Of a stretch of 64,000 nucleotides of DNA, positions 21,546 to 32,937 are shown piece after piece; the first letter of the stretch is position 1, and each line of letters begins with the position of its first letter. This stretch comes from Zymoseptoria tritici IPO323 (Eukaryota > Ascomycota > Dothideomycetes > Mycosphaerellales > Mycosphaerellaceae), in contig NC_018200.1 in NCBI RefSeq assembly GCF_000219625.1, positions 248,001 through 312,000 of the forward strand. The letters are read 5' to 3'. The notes under the pieces are model-generated. The model searched no databases, was not told the DNA's origin, and worked only from the letters and a program-made list of their open reading frames with translations. The position numbers and the translations under genes were made by a program.

Positions 21546-22437
21546 TGCAACGCTAAACACGCCCTGGACGTACTGGATCCCGGCCGCGACCAGTTCCCTA
21601 TGCCCGAGATGGACCGGGCAGGTGCTACCGTCACAGGTCCGCCTCGCAACCAGATCAACAGCGTCACCATCTGGGACCATCCTCCTCCGCCACCACCACC
21701 ACACAACGCCAAGCTCCGCCGGGTCTTCATCGCTCCACTACAACCTAGCTCCCCGCAATCATTTGGCCGGGTCCCTCGGAATCTGTTTGTACGGGGTCCT
21801 CCCTACCTACGACTTGTGGTGTCCTACACCAACATCATCTTCACCACCCTCTCTCCTCGATACTACCCTCCCTTAACACTAGCCATCTCTACACCGCCTT
21901 CTCCATCGCCTGCTCCTCCTTCCTTTCCTCCTCACTCGCCAACGAAAACCGCGTCGTCCACTTCCTCTTTTCCCCCGACATCCTCCGCCCGGTCCAATAC
22001 TTCCACTCCCTTCCCTCCTACTCGTCCTCCTCCATCCTCCTCTTTTCCCCCGACATCCTCCGCTCGGTCCAATACTTCCACTCCCTCCTCCTCCTCCTCC
22101 TCTTCCATCCTCCTCTCTCTCTCTCTCCCCGGGAAATCCTGGCCCTCCCCATTCCTAGCTCCACTCCCTCCGTCCCGTTCACCCTCCCCTCCTTTGCGGA
22201 CTACCTCTCCGAGGAGCGCGAAAAGACACATCCCCTCGACGATCCGCAACAAACTCACCCCCGCTATCCGCTCCCTGCCCAAAAATCCCGAACAGCTCCT
22301 CGGCTCCCCGGACTTTGGAGGCGCACGTCCGAGAGAAGAAGACTTCGTGCTAATCTGGCGGTGCTGGGACGGTGGAGGAGAGGCCTTCGAATCCTCCTCC
22401 TCCTCCTCCTCCTCCTTAGCAGAAAATAGATTTGTGA
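21546..22437 (+). pseudogene. Unrecognised protein relic spread over several frames
   Basis: Coding-like blocks appear in successive frames: 'AKHALDVLDPGRDQFPMPEM' (about 21550-21620), 'FLFSPDILRPVQYFHSLPSY' (about 21970-22020), 'PFTLPSFADYLSEEREKTHP' (about 22180-22240) and 'AIRSLPKNPEQLLGSPDFGG' (about 22265-22325). A block of about 48 bp is duplicated (21964 and 22036), repeating 'SPDILR-VQYFHSL'. Indels appear to have destroyed one gene. Family unknown. Confidence 0.3.
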
Positions 22438-22488
22438 GTTCGGCGCGGAAGGGTCGTGTTGTTGGAAGCGGCGGCATAGGGCGGCATC

Positions 22489-22770
22489 ATGCTAGAGGCG
22501 GCGCGGGGCAGTCGTGTCGAGGATCAGTTCCTAGCCTCGGCGACATTGACTCGCTTATTGTCTGACTTTGACATGTGTGCCTCTAGATCCGGCGACATCG
22601 TCGCCGATGAGATGAAAAACACAGACGCAAGCAAGGTGTAGAAAAAGATAGGGGAGGGAATAGCTGGGAAGAAAGACGGGACTGTCGGACAAGATGTAAG
22701 GTTGGAAGACATCTTCGAACAGCACGTCTCAGATCCGGAATTCTCAGACCTGCAGGATGAGTTCAGGTAA
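22489..22770 (+). pseudogene. Small helical protein with one in-frame TAG
   Basis: ATG at 22489 starts a 93-codon frame ('ATLTRLLSDFDMCASRSGDI'), broken only by TAG at 22639-22641 and continuing 'KKIGEGIAGKKDGTVGQDVR' and 'LEDIFEQHVSDPEFSDLQDE' to TAA at 22768. Reads as a real helical protein. The last codons overlap a possible donor (CAG|GTAACC), so a further exon could follow. Confidence 0.4.
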
Positions 22771-23842
22771 CCTCAAACGTTCCCAACAGATCAGATGAAT
22801 CCATCCCCGTAACTTTGCGCTTAGCAGGCATCGACCATCCAAATCAGCCCATCCATAAGCATCTCCCATTCCGCCTACCTGAGGCGACCATCAGCCGTTC
22901 CACATCATCTGCTACGACCTAACGGTAGTTATGGCGTGGTTACTGCCCGGCTTAGGTCATATTCTCATCCAGGAAGAAGTCCATCTCACTTTCGTCCCTC
23001 CCCCTCCCACCGCACATCCATCCTCCTCTGGGTTCTGCCATCTCCCTCTCTAAACTCCCGTTTTAACTGCTTATTCTCCACTCCCTCCCCTCCCTCCTCC
23101 AACCTCTTCCTCGCCCCCGCCGATCTAGCAAAACCTCGCCTCCGTCTCCGGTCTCAGCCGCCTTTCTAAATACCTTCCGACTCCGTTCGCGTGTAACATG
23201 ATTGCTCTGCTGTTAGCCGCCAGGCAGGTCCGTTGCGGGTATGAAATCATCGGCGGAGGATCCGGGAGTAAGTTTCATTTAGGATTCTCCCTGTGTAAGG
23301 AGGGCATCCCGGGTCGGCTGGTGCGGATAGAGATTACAGTGCTGTCTGTCTCCTAGACTTGGTCGTGGATCTCCGTAGTAATAGGAGCGTGTCGGGGAGC
23401 CGCCGTAGTCTGTGAATGTCGCTGTCGCCGGGTTGTTGAGGATCAAAGGACTGTTCGCGATTGCATGCTCTTGTGACTTGTAATGCGCCAAGCTTGCTCG
23501 TAGAAGCATTAAAGTTTTTTAGCCCCAGCAGTCGCCTAGAAGTTGCGGATGGATACAACTTCTCGAACCGGCCGCCGTGCATCTTCTCTTGATCTAAGTC
23601 GCGCTTTCCTATAATGTAGTTCTTCGTCTTGGCCTGAAATGGCGATGTGTCACGCGAGTCGAGTCGCTAGGTCTAGCAATTCGAGGGTTGTTTGGGCGTG
23701 TGCATCCTATAGGGAATGCGGTATGACATCTGATCGTCGTGCAGTTCTCTGTCTTCGCCGCACGACATGAAGTATACGTTATAAATAGCGTGTAGGTTTA
23801 TATAGTAGCTCCGCGCCTAGATCGGTACCGCTTAGCGGCTAG
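22771..23842. other. No gene supported; locally RIP-like at the end
   Basis: Pyrimidine-rich sequence at 22950-23110 and short frames. From about 23770 the TAG/ATA-rich signature appears briefly. Confidence 0.3.
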
Positions 23843-24460
23843 TTAATAGTAGAGAGCTAGATGTGTGTTTTGTAGATGCGATAGAGCTCCGTAATAGGGA
23901 TCCTTGGAAGTTAATGTAGTGGGTCGGCGTAGTAGTAGAAGATGAGCTTTTAGGAGTCCTAACTCCACTCCGCGTTCAAGCTCTCTATCTGCAGTCGAAG
24001 GCGGGCGACATTCTGCTGGCACGTACGCTTCGCTTTGGCTTCGGTGCCCTCTTTCTCGGCCAGCATTAGAAGGGCGAATCGATCGCCCTAGGCTCCTTTT
24101 CTCGCTAAAGGGAGGCTTGACTCCGCTGTACGTGTGACCCGGAAGCTGCTGGTTGGCCCGTTCTCTTGCCTTCGCCTTCGCCTTGCCCGACTCCTTAGCC
24201 ACATCCTCCAGCTGCAATCCTCGGGAGAGATCTTCTTAGCCATCCACGTCAAATTCTCGTTGCTGCGGCAGTGTAGAACTGAAGTGTTCCGGAGGCGACC
24301 AGGACCAAGAGAGCGGATCACTGCTTCTAAGAAGCTTAGTAGGCGCCGGCGGACCATGAGGCTCATCTCCGCCGTGGTTTCGGTGGTGGAGATGAAAACG
24401 AGGTGTGACCCGATGAGAAAGAATGTGGGGTGACAACAGATGTCCAAGGTGAATGTGCAG
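23843..24460 (-). pseudogene. Unrecognised basic protein with a frameshift
   Basis: The upstream frame reads 'CCHPTFFLIGSHLVFISTTE' and 'MSLMVRRRLLSFLEAVIRSL' to 'ENLTWMAKKIS' (about 24220). The next frame continues 'LQLEDVAKESGKAKAKARER' and 'PGHTYSGVKPPFSEKRSLGR', ending at 23843. A one- or two-base indel near 24220 is the simplest explanation; no suitable intron was found. Family unknown. Confidence 0.38.
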
Positions 24461-24953
24461 TAGTACCGTTAGGGCGGATCATGCCTGTCCGACGAGAGAT
24501 GGATTCTTGGGACGTTTGACTGAACCGACCGATGCTGGGTAAGTAATGTATGTATTCGCCGCTGCTACAACCTGCGAGATGCAGGCAAGATCGCAAGGCA
24601 TCGAATTCTGGTTCCTAGCTATTCTGCTTTGCGTCGTCCATCCCACCGTCGCAGTCTCAACTGGAAGAACTGCGCGGTCTTTATCTCCATCTCTCGTTGC
24701 CTGTTCTGTTAACCCGAGCTCCGACTCTGACGATGACGCGTTCTCGCTCTTCGTCCTCTCCACGTATCCGGAGCTCGCTGCTCTTCCCTTGCTCACATGC
24801 CTATTGCTAGAGCAGTTCCGCGGCGTCTAGCTTGGCACGGCCGAGGACGCTCACTGTGCTGAGCGTTACCTATCAGATTCCACCTCGCCGGGTGCACACA
24901 TTAGGCGCGGCGGCGATGTCGGCAGTGTAAGGATCGATCTGATTTGCGCGGCG
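24461..24953. other. Ambiguous: coding-like frames on both strands
   Basis: Plus strand 24546-24830 has a hydrophobic segment ('FWFLAILLCVVHPTVAVS') suggesting a secreted or membrane protein; minus strand 24479-24796 is charged and lacks an ATG. I cannot choose. Confidence 0.3.
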
Positions 24954-25964
24954 TCAGTCACAACCGGGCAGTGCTTGTGTGAGGAGCTTGGACGAAGCAT
25001 ACGTGTAATAATGCCAGATGTTTGGGCGTTGCGAGGATGGCTTTAGGCGAGGGAGAGCTCGATTCGTTCGCGATGGGGGTGATGGTGGTGGAGATATTCT
25101 CTGGCCTCGGAGAGGAGAAAGCAGAGGTGGTGATGATGTTGGCTGGCTTTGTAGAGGAGACGGCGTTGGAGGCGGCAGAGATGCCCTGGCGCCCTTCGCA
25201 TGAGGAGTGACGTACAACTGAGTGGCAGGGCAGTCAGTACCTATGGCATGGCATGAAGTTCCGGGTATGTTGGGATTTGTGGTGTGGATGTTGTTGCGTT
25301 GTTGGCGCGGGAAGTCCAACTCCTCCGCCGACAACTCCTCCGCTGACAACTCCTCCGCCGACAACTCCGCCGATTCTGCTCCATCGGCTCCTCCATCCCA
25401 GACGGAATCATTCGGATCGTGGTTGTTGAACAACGAGTATTCGTCCAGTATCTGCGACCGTCGAGAATCTTGAGCACCACCACGACCCTGCTCGATCTCA
25501 TGCGACGCTTCGCTTTCATGTCCATCGTCTTCGTCTTGTCCCGTTACGACTCCCTTGTCCACTGAATTCTCTCCGTCTTCTTCCTTGTCCGTTTCGTCCA
25601 CTCTCGACTCTGCGTTGCTCTCCTCCTTGCTCGTGGTACCGACTGTCGACGCTTCGTCCTCCTCCTGCTCCTCGTCCCTGTTGTCCACTCTCAAGTGCTC
25701 ATCCTTGTCTTGGTCTTCGTCGTCTGCCTCCCGGCGTTCGCTTGAGGTGCGGCGGTGTCTCGTGCGCGCGCCATTTCCGCCGTGGATCGTGGGCTGGCTC
25801 GTGCGTACAGAGTCGTGGTTCGTGAACGGCGGGGTGTGGTATTGTCGTAGTGATGATAGTCGCTGTGCCGTCGTTCGTTGGTGATTGTAGGGCTGAGTCG
25901 AGCTTCCGTTGTTCTTGACGACCTCATGACGCCTCTTCTCAGCGTGAAGCAATAACGTTGCATG
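24954..25964 (-). CDS. Unrecognised long acidic, disordered protein
   Basis: A frame of over 330 codons without a stop, unusually long for this window. The first third is Arg/His/Thr-rich, the middle strongly acidic ('DDEDQDKDEHLRVDNRDEEQ'), then a three-fold 'LSAEE' repeat made by 15-bp tandem units at about 25318-25365, then Pro/Ser-rich sequence. No ATG begins the frame, so an upstream exon is expected or the start is lost. Low complexity makes function impossible to infer and raises the risk that it is fortuitous. Confidence 0.33.
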   Translation of the reverse strand, partial: HATLLLHAEKRRHEVVKNNGSSTQPYNHQRTTAQRLSSLRQYHTPPFTNHDSVRTSQPTIHGGNGARTRHRRTSSERREADDEDQDKDEHLRVDNRDEEQEEDEASTVGTTSKEESNAESRVDETDKEEDGENSVDKGVVTGQDEDDGHESEASHEIEQGRGGAQDSRRSQILDEYSLFNNHDPNDSVWDGGADGAESAELSAEELSAEELSAEELDFPRQQRNNIHTTNPNIPGTSCHAIGTDCPATQLYVTPHAKGARASLPPPTPSPLQSQPTSSPPLLSPLRGQRISPPPSPPSRTNRALPRLKPSSQRPNIWHYYTYASSKLLTQALPGCD

Positions 25965-26059
25965 TTATGTTATACGAAGTAACTTCCAAGTTCTTCTCCG
26001 ACTCAGCTGCCAGACGTGCACATCTCAGACCGTGCTCGAGCTCTTGTGGGTTGATCTCA

Positions 26060-26769
26060 GCATGTTCAAACTTCGACCACGCGGCAACTCATTCGAGTCA
26101 GGCTTTCGGGAGCGCAATACTTTTTGCAGCGGACGGGAGTTTCGCGATACCTTACTTCTTCCTTTGCATCACCCACTTCAGAACCTCGCCAACTTGCCAT
26201 TGTAGCCCTCGCAACCCGAATCTCGCAGACGCTCTCACATTTCGGACATCATCCGCGACATCGCCATCCACCTCACCATGTTCGCGAACGAAACTCTGCA
26301 GGTGGCACCGCGCCGGCAGTATGCTGTGAGGATGGAGGAACTGGCAAGCATACCTGCTCCTGATGCGGACAACAAGAGCACTGCAACACAGTGCCGATCA
26401 TGAATCGTCCGGGTCCTCCACCTCAGCTTCAGCTCCAGCTCCTCCGGCATCGACTTTATCGGTCCGGTCCACGTTGGGTCCTGCGAAGAACAGTTCCCAA
26501 ACATCTTCTCCGTCACACGAGCAGGCTACAACAGCGGCGTCCGCATGTCGGACAGTGGCGCGAGACGGCAACAGCACCGAGGACGACACGGAAGAGGAGA
26601 GCCGGGACTATCGGAAGAGAGTGACGGCACTTTGTCCGACGGATATACTCTGGACTTCAGGGCGCGACGTCTCGCACCATCTTATACTCTGGAAATGACT
26701 CGCGCTGTGGTGCTCGAACAGTCGCTCCACCACCTCGCTCCGGTCGGGGAGAAAGGAGACGAGCAATGA
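26060..26769 (+). pseudogene. Unrecognised protein with acidic NSTEDD motif, frameshifted
   Basis: Starts near ATG 26060, passes TAG at about 26202, and reads 'HISDIIRDIAIHLTMFANET' and 'RMEELASIPAPDADNKSTAT'. A second frame follows with 'GPAKNSSQTSSPSHEQATTA' and 'RDGNSTEDDTEEESR', then a third with 'GLSEESDGTLSDGYTLDF'. The last switch matches a single-base deletion relative to the related sequence at 44700-44910, which reads 'NSTEEDIEEMEESRGLLDKS' in one frame. Function unknown. Confidence 0.38.
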
Positions 26770-27532
26770 GTAAGCACAGATAGATGGAAAGAGGAGACAC
26801 TTTTGGCCGTAGCGCATGCAAGATAAGGGCAGGACTGTGACCGTGGGAGCTGAGCGATGAGGACACGCAGATGGTGGGCAAAATTTGCTCGCATGCCCCA
26901 TCGATCAATACGTGCCCGTGAGGTTGGACGTCTCCTGGCGGGAGCTGCATGTATGACGAGGACAAGGAACATATCCGGGGAGCGTTCGGGTTTATTGGCG
27001 AGATTGGGCACGAGCTGCACTGCTCCAACGACGACGCCTGAGAGGATACACAATCCCACTCCTACGTCGTCACACAACGAATTTGATCGAGGTCTGGTCC
27101 ACTGTTCATGTCCTGGTCATGGTGGGGGGAGTGGAATGGATGTAAAGCCAGTACAGTCAAGGTACAGGAGGGAGCGAAGGAATGTCTTTAATGCGGTCAG
27201 ATTGAAGGGTCAGTTACTTCGTAGGTGCGGTGCGATAAGTTGAGCAGACGGACGAGAGTCCAGAACTACCTGAGAATTGGTCGGGACGGGACTTTTGAAG
27301 CTTGAGTCATCCGCTCACACCATCGGACCCGACAACTCAATACCTTTTCTTTCACCCGAACAATTCGGAAAACCTCTCGCTCGACCTGGCAGCAACCCAA
27401 AGATCCTAACTTCATCCTCCCTCCCAACACCCCGGGCCCTTCCTTCCATCTAACACCCTACGCGAGGAAGGGCGTACTACGCCCTTCCTCTCTCCCAAGA
27501 TCCCACACCCCTCCGCATGCATCGATGTCTTG
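26770..27532. other. Nothing recognised
   Basis: Short overlapping frames. Confidence 0.3.
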
Positions 27533-28042
27533 CTAAGCGCGGTTGACGTTGGCCTGCTGGCAGCACTGCCGACAGATCAGATGGACGCTGATCCACTCCC
27601 GCCTGAATGACCAGGCGCCAGAGCATTGATGCTTTGGATCGTTGCGGGCGAAGTGGCAGTGCTTGACCAAACGTCGGATGGCGTGACCGCACTGAGGGTG
27701 GATGAGTTCGAACTGTGTTGGACCGTGAGCCGAGTCGATGTTGTGCCCGAGCGTTTGATCACTTACTTGGCACATGGTGAAGAAATCGTGGTGGACATTT
27801 GGTTTTGGAACGCTCTGTCCATGTTGCGTGTTAGACGATGCCTATAAAGGCGGGGACTTCAGAAAGCGGATGATAGAAGTATTATAATAACTAACAGTAA
27901 TCAGTCTTTCCTTCGAGCCGACAATGCGGACGTGCGGTGGTCTCCGACCTGTCACATTGCACAGAGCTGCACACATCTCACATTGCACAGAGTTGCACAT
28001 GCCCGATTTCCAAAAACCGCCAGTCGCCCAATCTTGCTGCAT
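27533..28042 (-). CDS. Cys/His-rich protein, putative zinc-binding, two exons
   Basis: ATG at complement 28042. Exon 1 (27896-28042) ends at a GTTAGT donor; the acceptor TATAG ends a 54-nt intron and exon 2 (27533-27841) keeps the frame to a TAG stop, giving 151 residues. Exon 1 contains 'MCNSVQCEMCAALCNV', encoded by a 26-bp tandem duplication (27951-28002). Exon 2 contains 'HPQCGHAIRRLVKHCHFARN', then a single Cys and 'LICRQCCQQ', a Cys/His spacing that suggests metal binding, though it matches no zinc finger I can name. No stop or frameshift is needed, so this looks like an intact gene. Confidence 0.5.
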
Positions 28043-28186
28043 GTCATCGCGATCTAGTAGACATGCATTACCTCATCGCCGTTACCACCCAGATCTTCTC
28101 AGCCCATGTCAATTGTCGTATATCTGCTGATTTATCGTTGATTTCAACCGTTCCACCGCAAGACTGAATTCCGGCGTACATACCGG

Positions 28187-28924
28187 TCAACAGGTGAGTA
28201 CACATGGATCGATGTAAACCTGCGTTTCGACCAAAATGATGTGCCGGGCCGCATGCGCGCTGGAAGTTCTCCGCACTGTATGATCGTCGACGGCGAATCG
28301 GTACCATGTGGTGTAACGATAGATGTCAACTTCCAAGCAGCAAAGACACCAAAGCACGCTTGAAGCTATAGCAATAGCTAGGTAACTGCAAACATTTCTT
28401 CGGAAGCCGGCGGTCTTCGAGTGAGGGCTGCAAATCGTTCGCTTCAAGATCTCCACTGGCCTACTCCGCGGCCTCTTCTCGAGGCCACAGCTGGCTGACT
28501 GATAGACCCTTCCCGTACCAGCTAGCTTTTCGGAGCCTTTTCCGGCGGTGATGTAGCAGCCCTCGACGGTGACATGGTAGCCTCCGGCGGTCCAGATGGC
28601 TTGCTTGGCAACTTCTAGTTTATTGCCATGCGGCCAATGCCGCGCTCGGTGGCTTGAGAGGGTGGCAGACTGCGCGGAGCAGCGAGTGAGTCGTACAAAA
28701 CTTGATTGATCCGGAACATCGCCGTCTGATCCGGTTGCTGCGCAGCTATCCTTCGGGCGTGGGATCTCGTATAGAGTAGCCAACAAAGGTAGACATAGAG
28801 CAATCGCTGGGAAGAGATAGAGTAGAAAGCGACCAGATAGAGTAGAAAGCGACCGCGTCTGTTGTAGGACGCCGCCACTGCTATTCGAGCTACCGTTGCT
28901 GCTAGGACGATCGAGTTCGGCCAT
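28187..28924 (-). CDS. Unrecognised protein with two predicted membrane segments
   Basis: ATG at complement 28924 ('MAELDRPSSNGSSNSSGG'), 245 residues, ending in TGA. Hydrophobic segments 'FLLYLFPAIALCLPLLATLY' (about residues 30-50) and 'YLAIAIASSVLWCLCCLEVD' (about 180-200) could span a membrane. A 20-bp tandem duplication lies at about 28815-28855, just before the first segment, and may have shifted the original frame. No family recognised. Confidence 0.38.
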   Translation of the reverse strand: MAELDRPSSNGSSNSSGGVLQQTRSLSTLSGRFLLYLFPAIALCLPLLATLYEIPRPKDSCAATGSDGDVPDQSSFVRLTRCSAQSATLSSHRARHWPHGNKLEVAKQAIWTAGGYHVTVEGCYITAGKGSEKLAGTGRVYQSASCGLEKRPRSRPVEILKRTICSPHSKTAGFRRNVCSYLAIAIASSVLWCLCCLEVDIYRYTTWYRFAVDDHTVRRTSSAHAARHIILVETQVYIDPCVLTC

Positions 28925-28976
28925 AGTCGTCGAGGTCTCAAAACACCACAGCAGATCCACTCGTCGAGCAAAGGTC

Positions 28977-29273
28977 TTAAACCCATTCTTCTCTCCAGCA
29001 GGCTAGACTGTTTGTAGCAATCCGGTGGGCGGACGAGAGCGGTTCCAGCTTCGAAGTGACTTTTTTAAACTCGCTATAGGACGCCTTAGGCGAGTCCAAG
29101 AGGGTAGTCTCGGAGGAAGGCTTGGTCGGAGCGAAAGACGTAGTCGGAGAGAAAGACGTGGGCGAATCGGAGGCCTCTGGTAGTGAAGACGACGTTACCG
29201 ACGATCTGGTACAGATCTTGCTGTCCGCAGCGGCAGCAGCGCATGCACGAGGGATTGCATCGTCAAACACAGC
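28977..29273 (-). CDS. Unrecognised Ser/Thr-rich coding fragment
   Basis: A 98-codon frame, Ala- then Ser/Thr/Pro-rich ('DSPTSFSPTTSFAPTKPSSE'), ending 'ATNSLACWREEWV' and TAG. No ATG start; probably part of a larger or spliced gene. Confidence 0.27.
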   Translation of the reverse strand, partial: AVFDDAIPRACAAAAADSKICTRSSVTSSSLPEASDSPTSFSPTTSFAPTKPSSETTLLDSPKASYSEFKKVTSKLEPLSSAHRIATNSLACWREEWV

Positions 29274-31440
29274 AGCTTTCGGCCCGGTGGTTCAAAAATT
29301 TCGACATGGTTGAACATTCGCACAGACACCTGTTTGCTGCTAAGATGTTTCCGTCCAGCACATCAGGCTTCCGGGCGGTCACCGGCTTGTGAGTATGGTT
29401 GGAATGTCTGCAAGGTACAGGAGAGTTAGTGAAGCACAGTCCATCATAAGTGATTATAACCTCACTTAATGTCCTGATCCAGCTGCCAGCCGAATTCGCC
29501 AGCGTGGAGACCGGTTCACCCGAGCGCAGTCGCTGCCATGTTGCGGCTTCGGTACAGGACCTCCTTTACAAAGAAGTGACAGCGAAACGATGTCCAGTAT
29601 TGCCAAATGCAAACTTTCAGGGTCGCATCCCTCTGCTCCAAAGTTAGTGGCGCCGTTATGTGTATGCTGCGTGGCAATCGTGGTCACTGTAGGAATGGTA
29701 ATGTTCCGCATATGAAGAGGACGAAAATCCTGCGCCTCCTCATCCCTGCCCGAGGCGGAGTCCTTGTGGTCGCTGTCGTCGCCCTTGTTTCAAGGCGGCG
29801 CAAAAGCTGAGGAGCCTCTTTGGCTTCAAACCGTAGCCAGGGATTCCCGACGAAGCTCTGTGTCGAATGGGAATGCACTTGGCCAGCAAGTCCATGCTGG
29901 ACAGTGCTAGCTCGCCATCTGCTCATTGATCGCTAGCCACGTCTGCGTCATTGCCACTCCAATCTCGTACAAGCTCAGCTCGTTCAACAAAGTGCTTAGT
30001 GCCGGAAAGAATTCAAAATGTAGTCCACCGGGACCTCCTCGTGCACTGCATCCATGATCTCGCCGCAGAGTTCGCTTGTCGAGGAAGCATGGTGTATTCG
30101 CTGACTGGTAATTTGCCCGCTCGAAGGACCATACCTCAGTTGGATGCTGCTTGAGTATGTGCTGGGAGGTCTAGAAGTACACGTTAGTCCTTTCCTCCAA
30201 GAATGCGCTGTCTACCATGGCAACTCACTGTTGTAATCTGCGATATCGTCGGTAGACTCGGGTACCCCGTCTCGGTGTCCGATGCTGCTTCATCCATAGA
30301 CGTGAGCTTTCCCGAGCTCCGCCTTTGCGGTCTGATCAATGCTTCCGGAGCCTCGCTGACGTGAGACTCGTCATTCTCGTCGGAGACGATCACCGCCTCC
30401 ACTCGCGAGCTACGGGAGCCGCACTCCAACGCGGTTTCGGGACTTGGTAATGTGCGTGAGCGTCGTTCACTCTAGTGCATCTCATCCATCCTGTCATCAT
30501 CATCGGAGGAACCAGTCAACACGTTCCTTCCCGAGGCACGGCGAGCCATGATAGTGCGCGCGAGTCTGTCCTCCAATGCACATCCTCCTTGGGTATTAGA
30601 AATTGTCCTCCACCCGCTCTGTGTTCCTCCTCTGCGACCGAACGAGTACTACCTTATTCGACGCATAGTTCTGGGCATTTTGGATGCCGGCGTTTAGCCT
30701 GACTAGCTGGTTTTGTGATCTGCCTTTGCGGGCTGCAGTGCCTGTTGGTTTTCCTGCCTGAAAGAGATGGCGGTTCTTTTACTGCGGATCGAGAATAACG
30801 GCGTCGGAAGCTGCTTTCGTTGTCTTGAGTTCGTTGAGCTCCACCTTTGAGGCGAGGCAGATTGTAAAGACACCTTAATCGATTTGCCGTTCTCCGGCGC
30901 TCCGACATAGTCGTGTACAGCCGATGTAGTCTAGCTTTTAGTAGGCCATTATCGGATGAATGGACGAATCTTGAAACCCACTAGTCAGCGCGACGGAGAA
31001 CTTCATCTCTCGCGCAATGAAGAGTTGGTTTGCAGACGGTTGTGACTCTGTTGGTTGAGTGACTTCGCGATAGCAAATCCTTAGTGACACGGGGATGGGC
31101 AACGTTTTCGTCTGGGATAACAAAAGATTCGGTCTGCCGAGGGTGTTATCCCAGGCGCTCATGTTGTCTGCAATGACAGAAGAGTCGGTTTGCCAAGGGT
31201 GTTGTCCCAGGCGCTCGTGTTGTCTGTTGGAAGGAAGTGCTTAACGAGTAGCGGTAGAGGAGCATCTCGAGTGCGTCAGACGAGAGTGACATGCAAGTAG
31301 GAGACCTACTTCTGTGACCAATTCCATATGCGCTTTGCTCAAGCAAGCTTTGTTCGAGAATCGCAGCTCTATGGCAAGTTTAATACGGAGGAGCTCGGAG
31401 CGTTTGTATTCGGAGTTTTGTCTCCGACGTTCATCCGTGG
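29274..31440. other. No gene resolved
   Basis: Short frames on both strands. One minus-strand piece (30184-30429) is acidic and Ser-rich ('DEAASDTETGYPSLPTISQI') and may be a remnant. A short direct repeat of GGGTGTT(A/G)TCCCAGGCGCTC occurs at about 31140 and 31198. Confidence 0.3.
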
Positions 31441-32075
31441 CTAGGAAGATAGTGAGGAGGAAGCTTCCATCCTGACCGGATGGGCGTCGCGCCTGTCGGG
31501 TCGTCGCGAATATAGTATCGTAACGATGAGATGAGCCACATGTTTAAGAATGTTTGGCGGCACGGGTGTATGCGGTACTGTAGGTAAGCAGAAAGGACTC
31601 GAGTGCAACATGGCTTGCTGGCATCCCTTGTAATAGAGGCACTCGTCGCGATGGTTAGCCTTGGCCCACGCTTCCGACTTGACCGGATGTTGCATAGATA
31701 TTGCAATGCAATGTCCGCCAGAAAGATTGTCGGTAGGGCATTCTAGTTTTTCTCCAGCCACTCCTCTAGCCGGTCTTTCAGCCAGTCCTTCAGCCAGTCC
31801 TCCAGCTAAGCTTGAAGCCAGCTTATTTATCAAGTAGTCCACTAGGATCTTCCTTAGCGGCGCACCGCCGGCGTGTTCTTGTAGTGTCTTCCGGAGTACC
31901 GAAACTTCGAGCACCTTTCCGATCTTGTAGAGCTTTGCGAGCAGTTTCCAGTCGGCGATGTCATAGGTGTCCCAGAGCTCCTCCTTTTTCTCGATAAGCA
32001 CGAGCGCGGGAAGATGGCAAAGGCGTTGGCATCCAGTAAGGCGAGCTCGCCAGCTGGCTTTGGGCCAGTTCTTCG
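31441..32075 (-). pseudogene. Probable C-terminal part of a BTB-type protein
   Basis: A frame open from TAG near 32075 reads 'CQRLCHLPALVLIEKKEELW', 'DTYDIADWKLLAKLYKIGKV' and 'LRKILVDYLINKLASS'. The 'ADK(Y/W)-x-x-x-L' style helices with a basic C-terminal helix resemble the region after the BTB domain in fungal BTB proteins, and a BTB-like fragment lies upstream on the same strand (32668-32937). A Leu-Ala-Glu repeat ('LAGGLAEGLAERPARG') follows. The two parts are separated by stops, so the gene is presumed broken. Confidence 0.4.
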
Positions 32076-32667
32076 TCTAGAACTTTGATCCGAAAGTAGG
32101 CGCAACAACGAATGGTGTCTTCAATAATTTTATCATGTTGTGAGTGAAGTCGAATCCTTCGACGTTTCGCAGGTGGTGAGTCGGTGCGTGCCGAATCGGT
32201 GGTGTGGAGTTGGTGCCTTCTTTAGTAGGGGGAGCTCCGGACTGTGCTAATAACTTCGGTGGAGGGATGATCTGGACCTTTGAATGTCATAGATGTCGAA
32301 GCAGCGCAATGCCGTGTTCCAGTACGCGAGAGGCGCCAGTCTGCCGGAAGTGGACTTTCCCTCGACTTATCGCAGCTAAAGTTGTACAGCATCCTTATAA
32401 TGTCGAGCCTCTTGTCTTCCCTTTCGCCTCCTGGCTTTCGTGACTACATGATTGGAGAGCAGCTAGTTGTTATGTTCATCGACCGGGATTGCGGAGTTGG
32501 ACAAGGGCATGCGGGCGCTCGAGAGATAATGGACTCGCAGTCTGTCCTGTCGTTGTCGAAGTTCCGTGTGCGCTGAAGCCTTGTGGTATTCCAGACCATT
32601 TGAGCTCGTCGCCCTATGTACGGAGGTCAGCAGGAACATGGAGACAAGAAGCAGCCAAATGCTCACT
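32076..32667. other. Decayed linker between the two BTB-like parts
   Basis: Minus-strand pieces such as 'HTELRQRQDRLRVHYLSSAR' occur but no continuous frame. Confidence 0.3.
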
Positions 32668-32937
32668 TTAAAATTCCTCGAGCACATCGCCTTCTTTAGT
32701 GTTGTAGTCCAAGTTGTACATGTATTCAAGGACGGGGGTCATAAGGAGACCATGTCCGAGATCGCATATTCGAGGCTGGCTTGGTACTCGTTTCGTGTGG
32801 GAGAGGGAATCGTGAGGCTTGTCAAGCTGTAGAACCCCCTTGGTTCTAAACTGAGTCTTCGAATCCGAATCCGAGCACAGTTTGAAACTAGCAACCTCTC
32901 CCTCCCGTGGATTGGGAATCTTCGATGTCTTCGACAT
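32668..32937 (-). pseudogene. BTB/POZ-like fragment
   Basis: ATG at complement 32937. The C-terminal part 'PVLEYMYNLDYNTKEGD' matches the 'x-x-L-x-Y-(L/M)-Y-x-x-D-Y' strand-helix block of fungal BTB domains; an overlapping frame carries 'FQTVLGFGFEDSV', resembling the preceding 'FF-x-x-A-L-x-x-x-F-x-E-S' segment. The two are in different frames, so the gene is damaged. The frame ends in TAA just before a good donor (GTGAGC) and a 52-nt intron-like stretch ending CATAG. Confidence 0.42.

Noticed and set aside
21932..22477. 181-codon minus-strand Glu-rich frame
   Set aside because: The Glu runs are the antisense of CTC/TCC repeats, and the plus strand carries the more protein-like blocks.
21061..22565. 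271- and 391-codon frames across the 23-bp repeat
   Set aside because: Their length comes largely from the minisatellite and pyrimidine-rich tracts; better coding signal changes frame several times.
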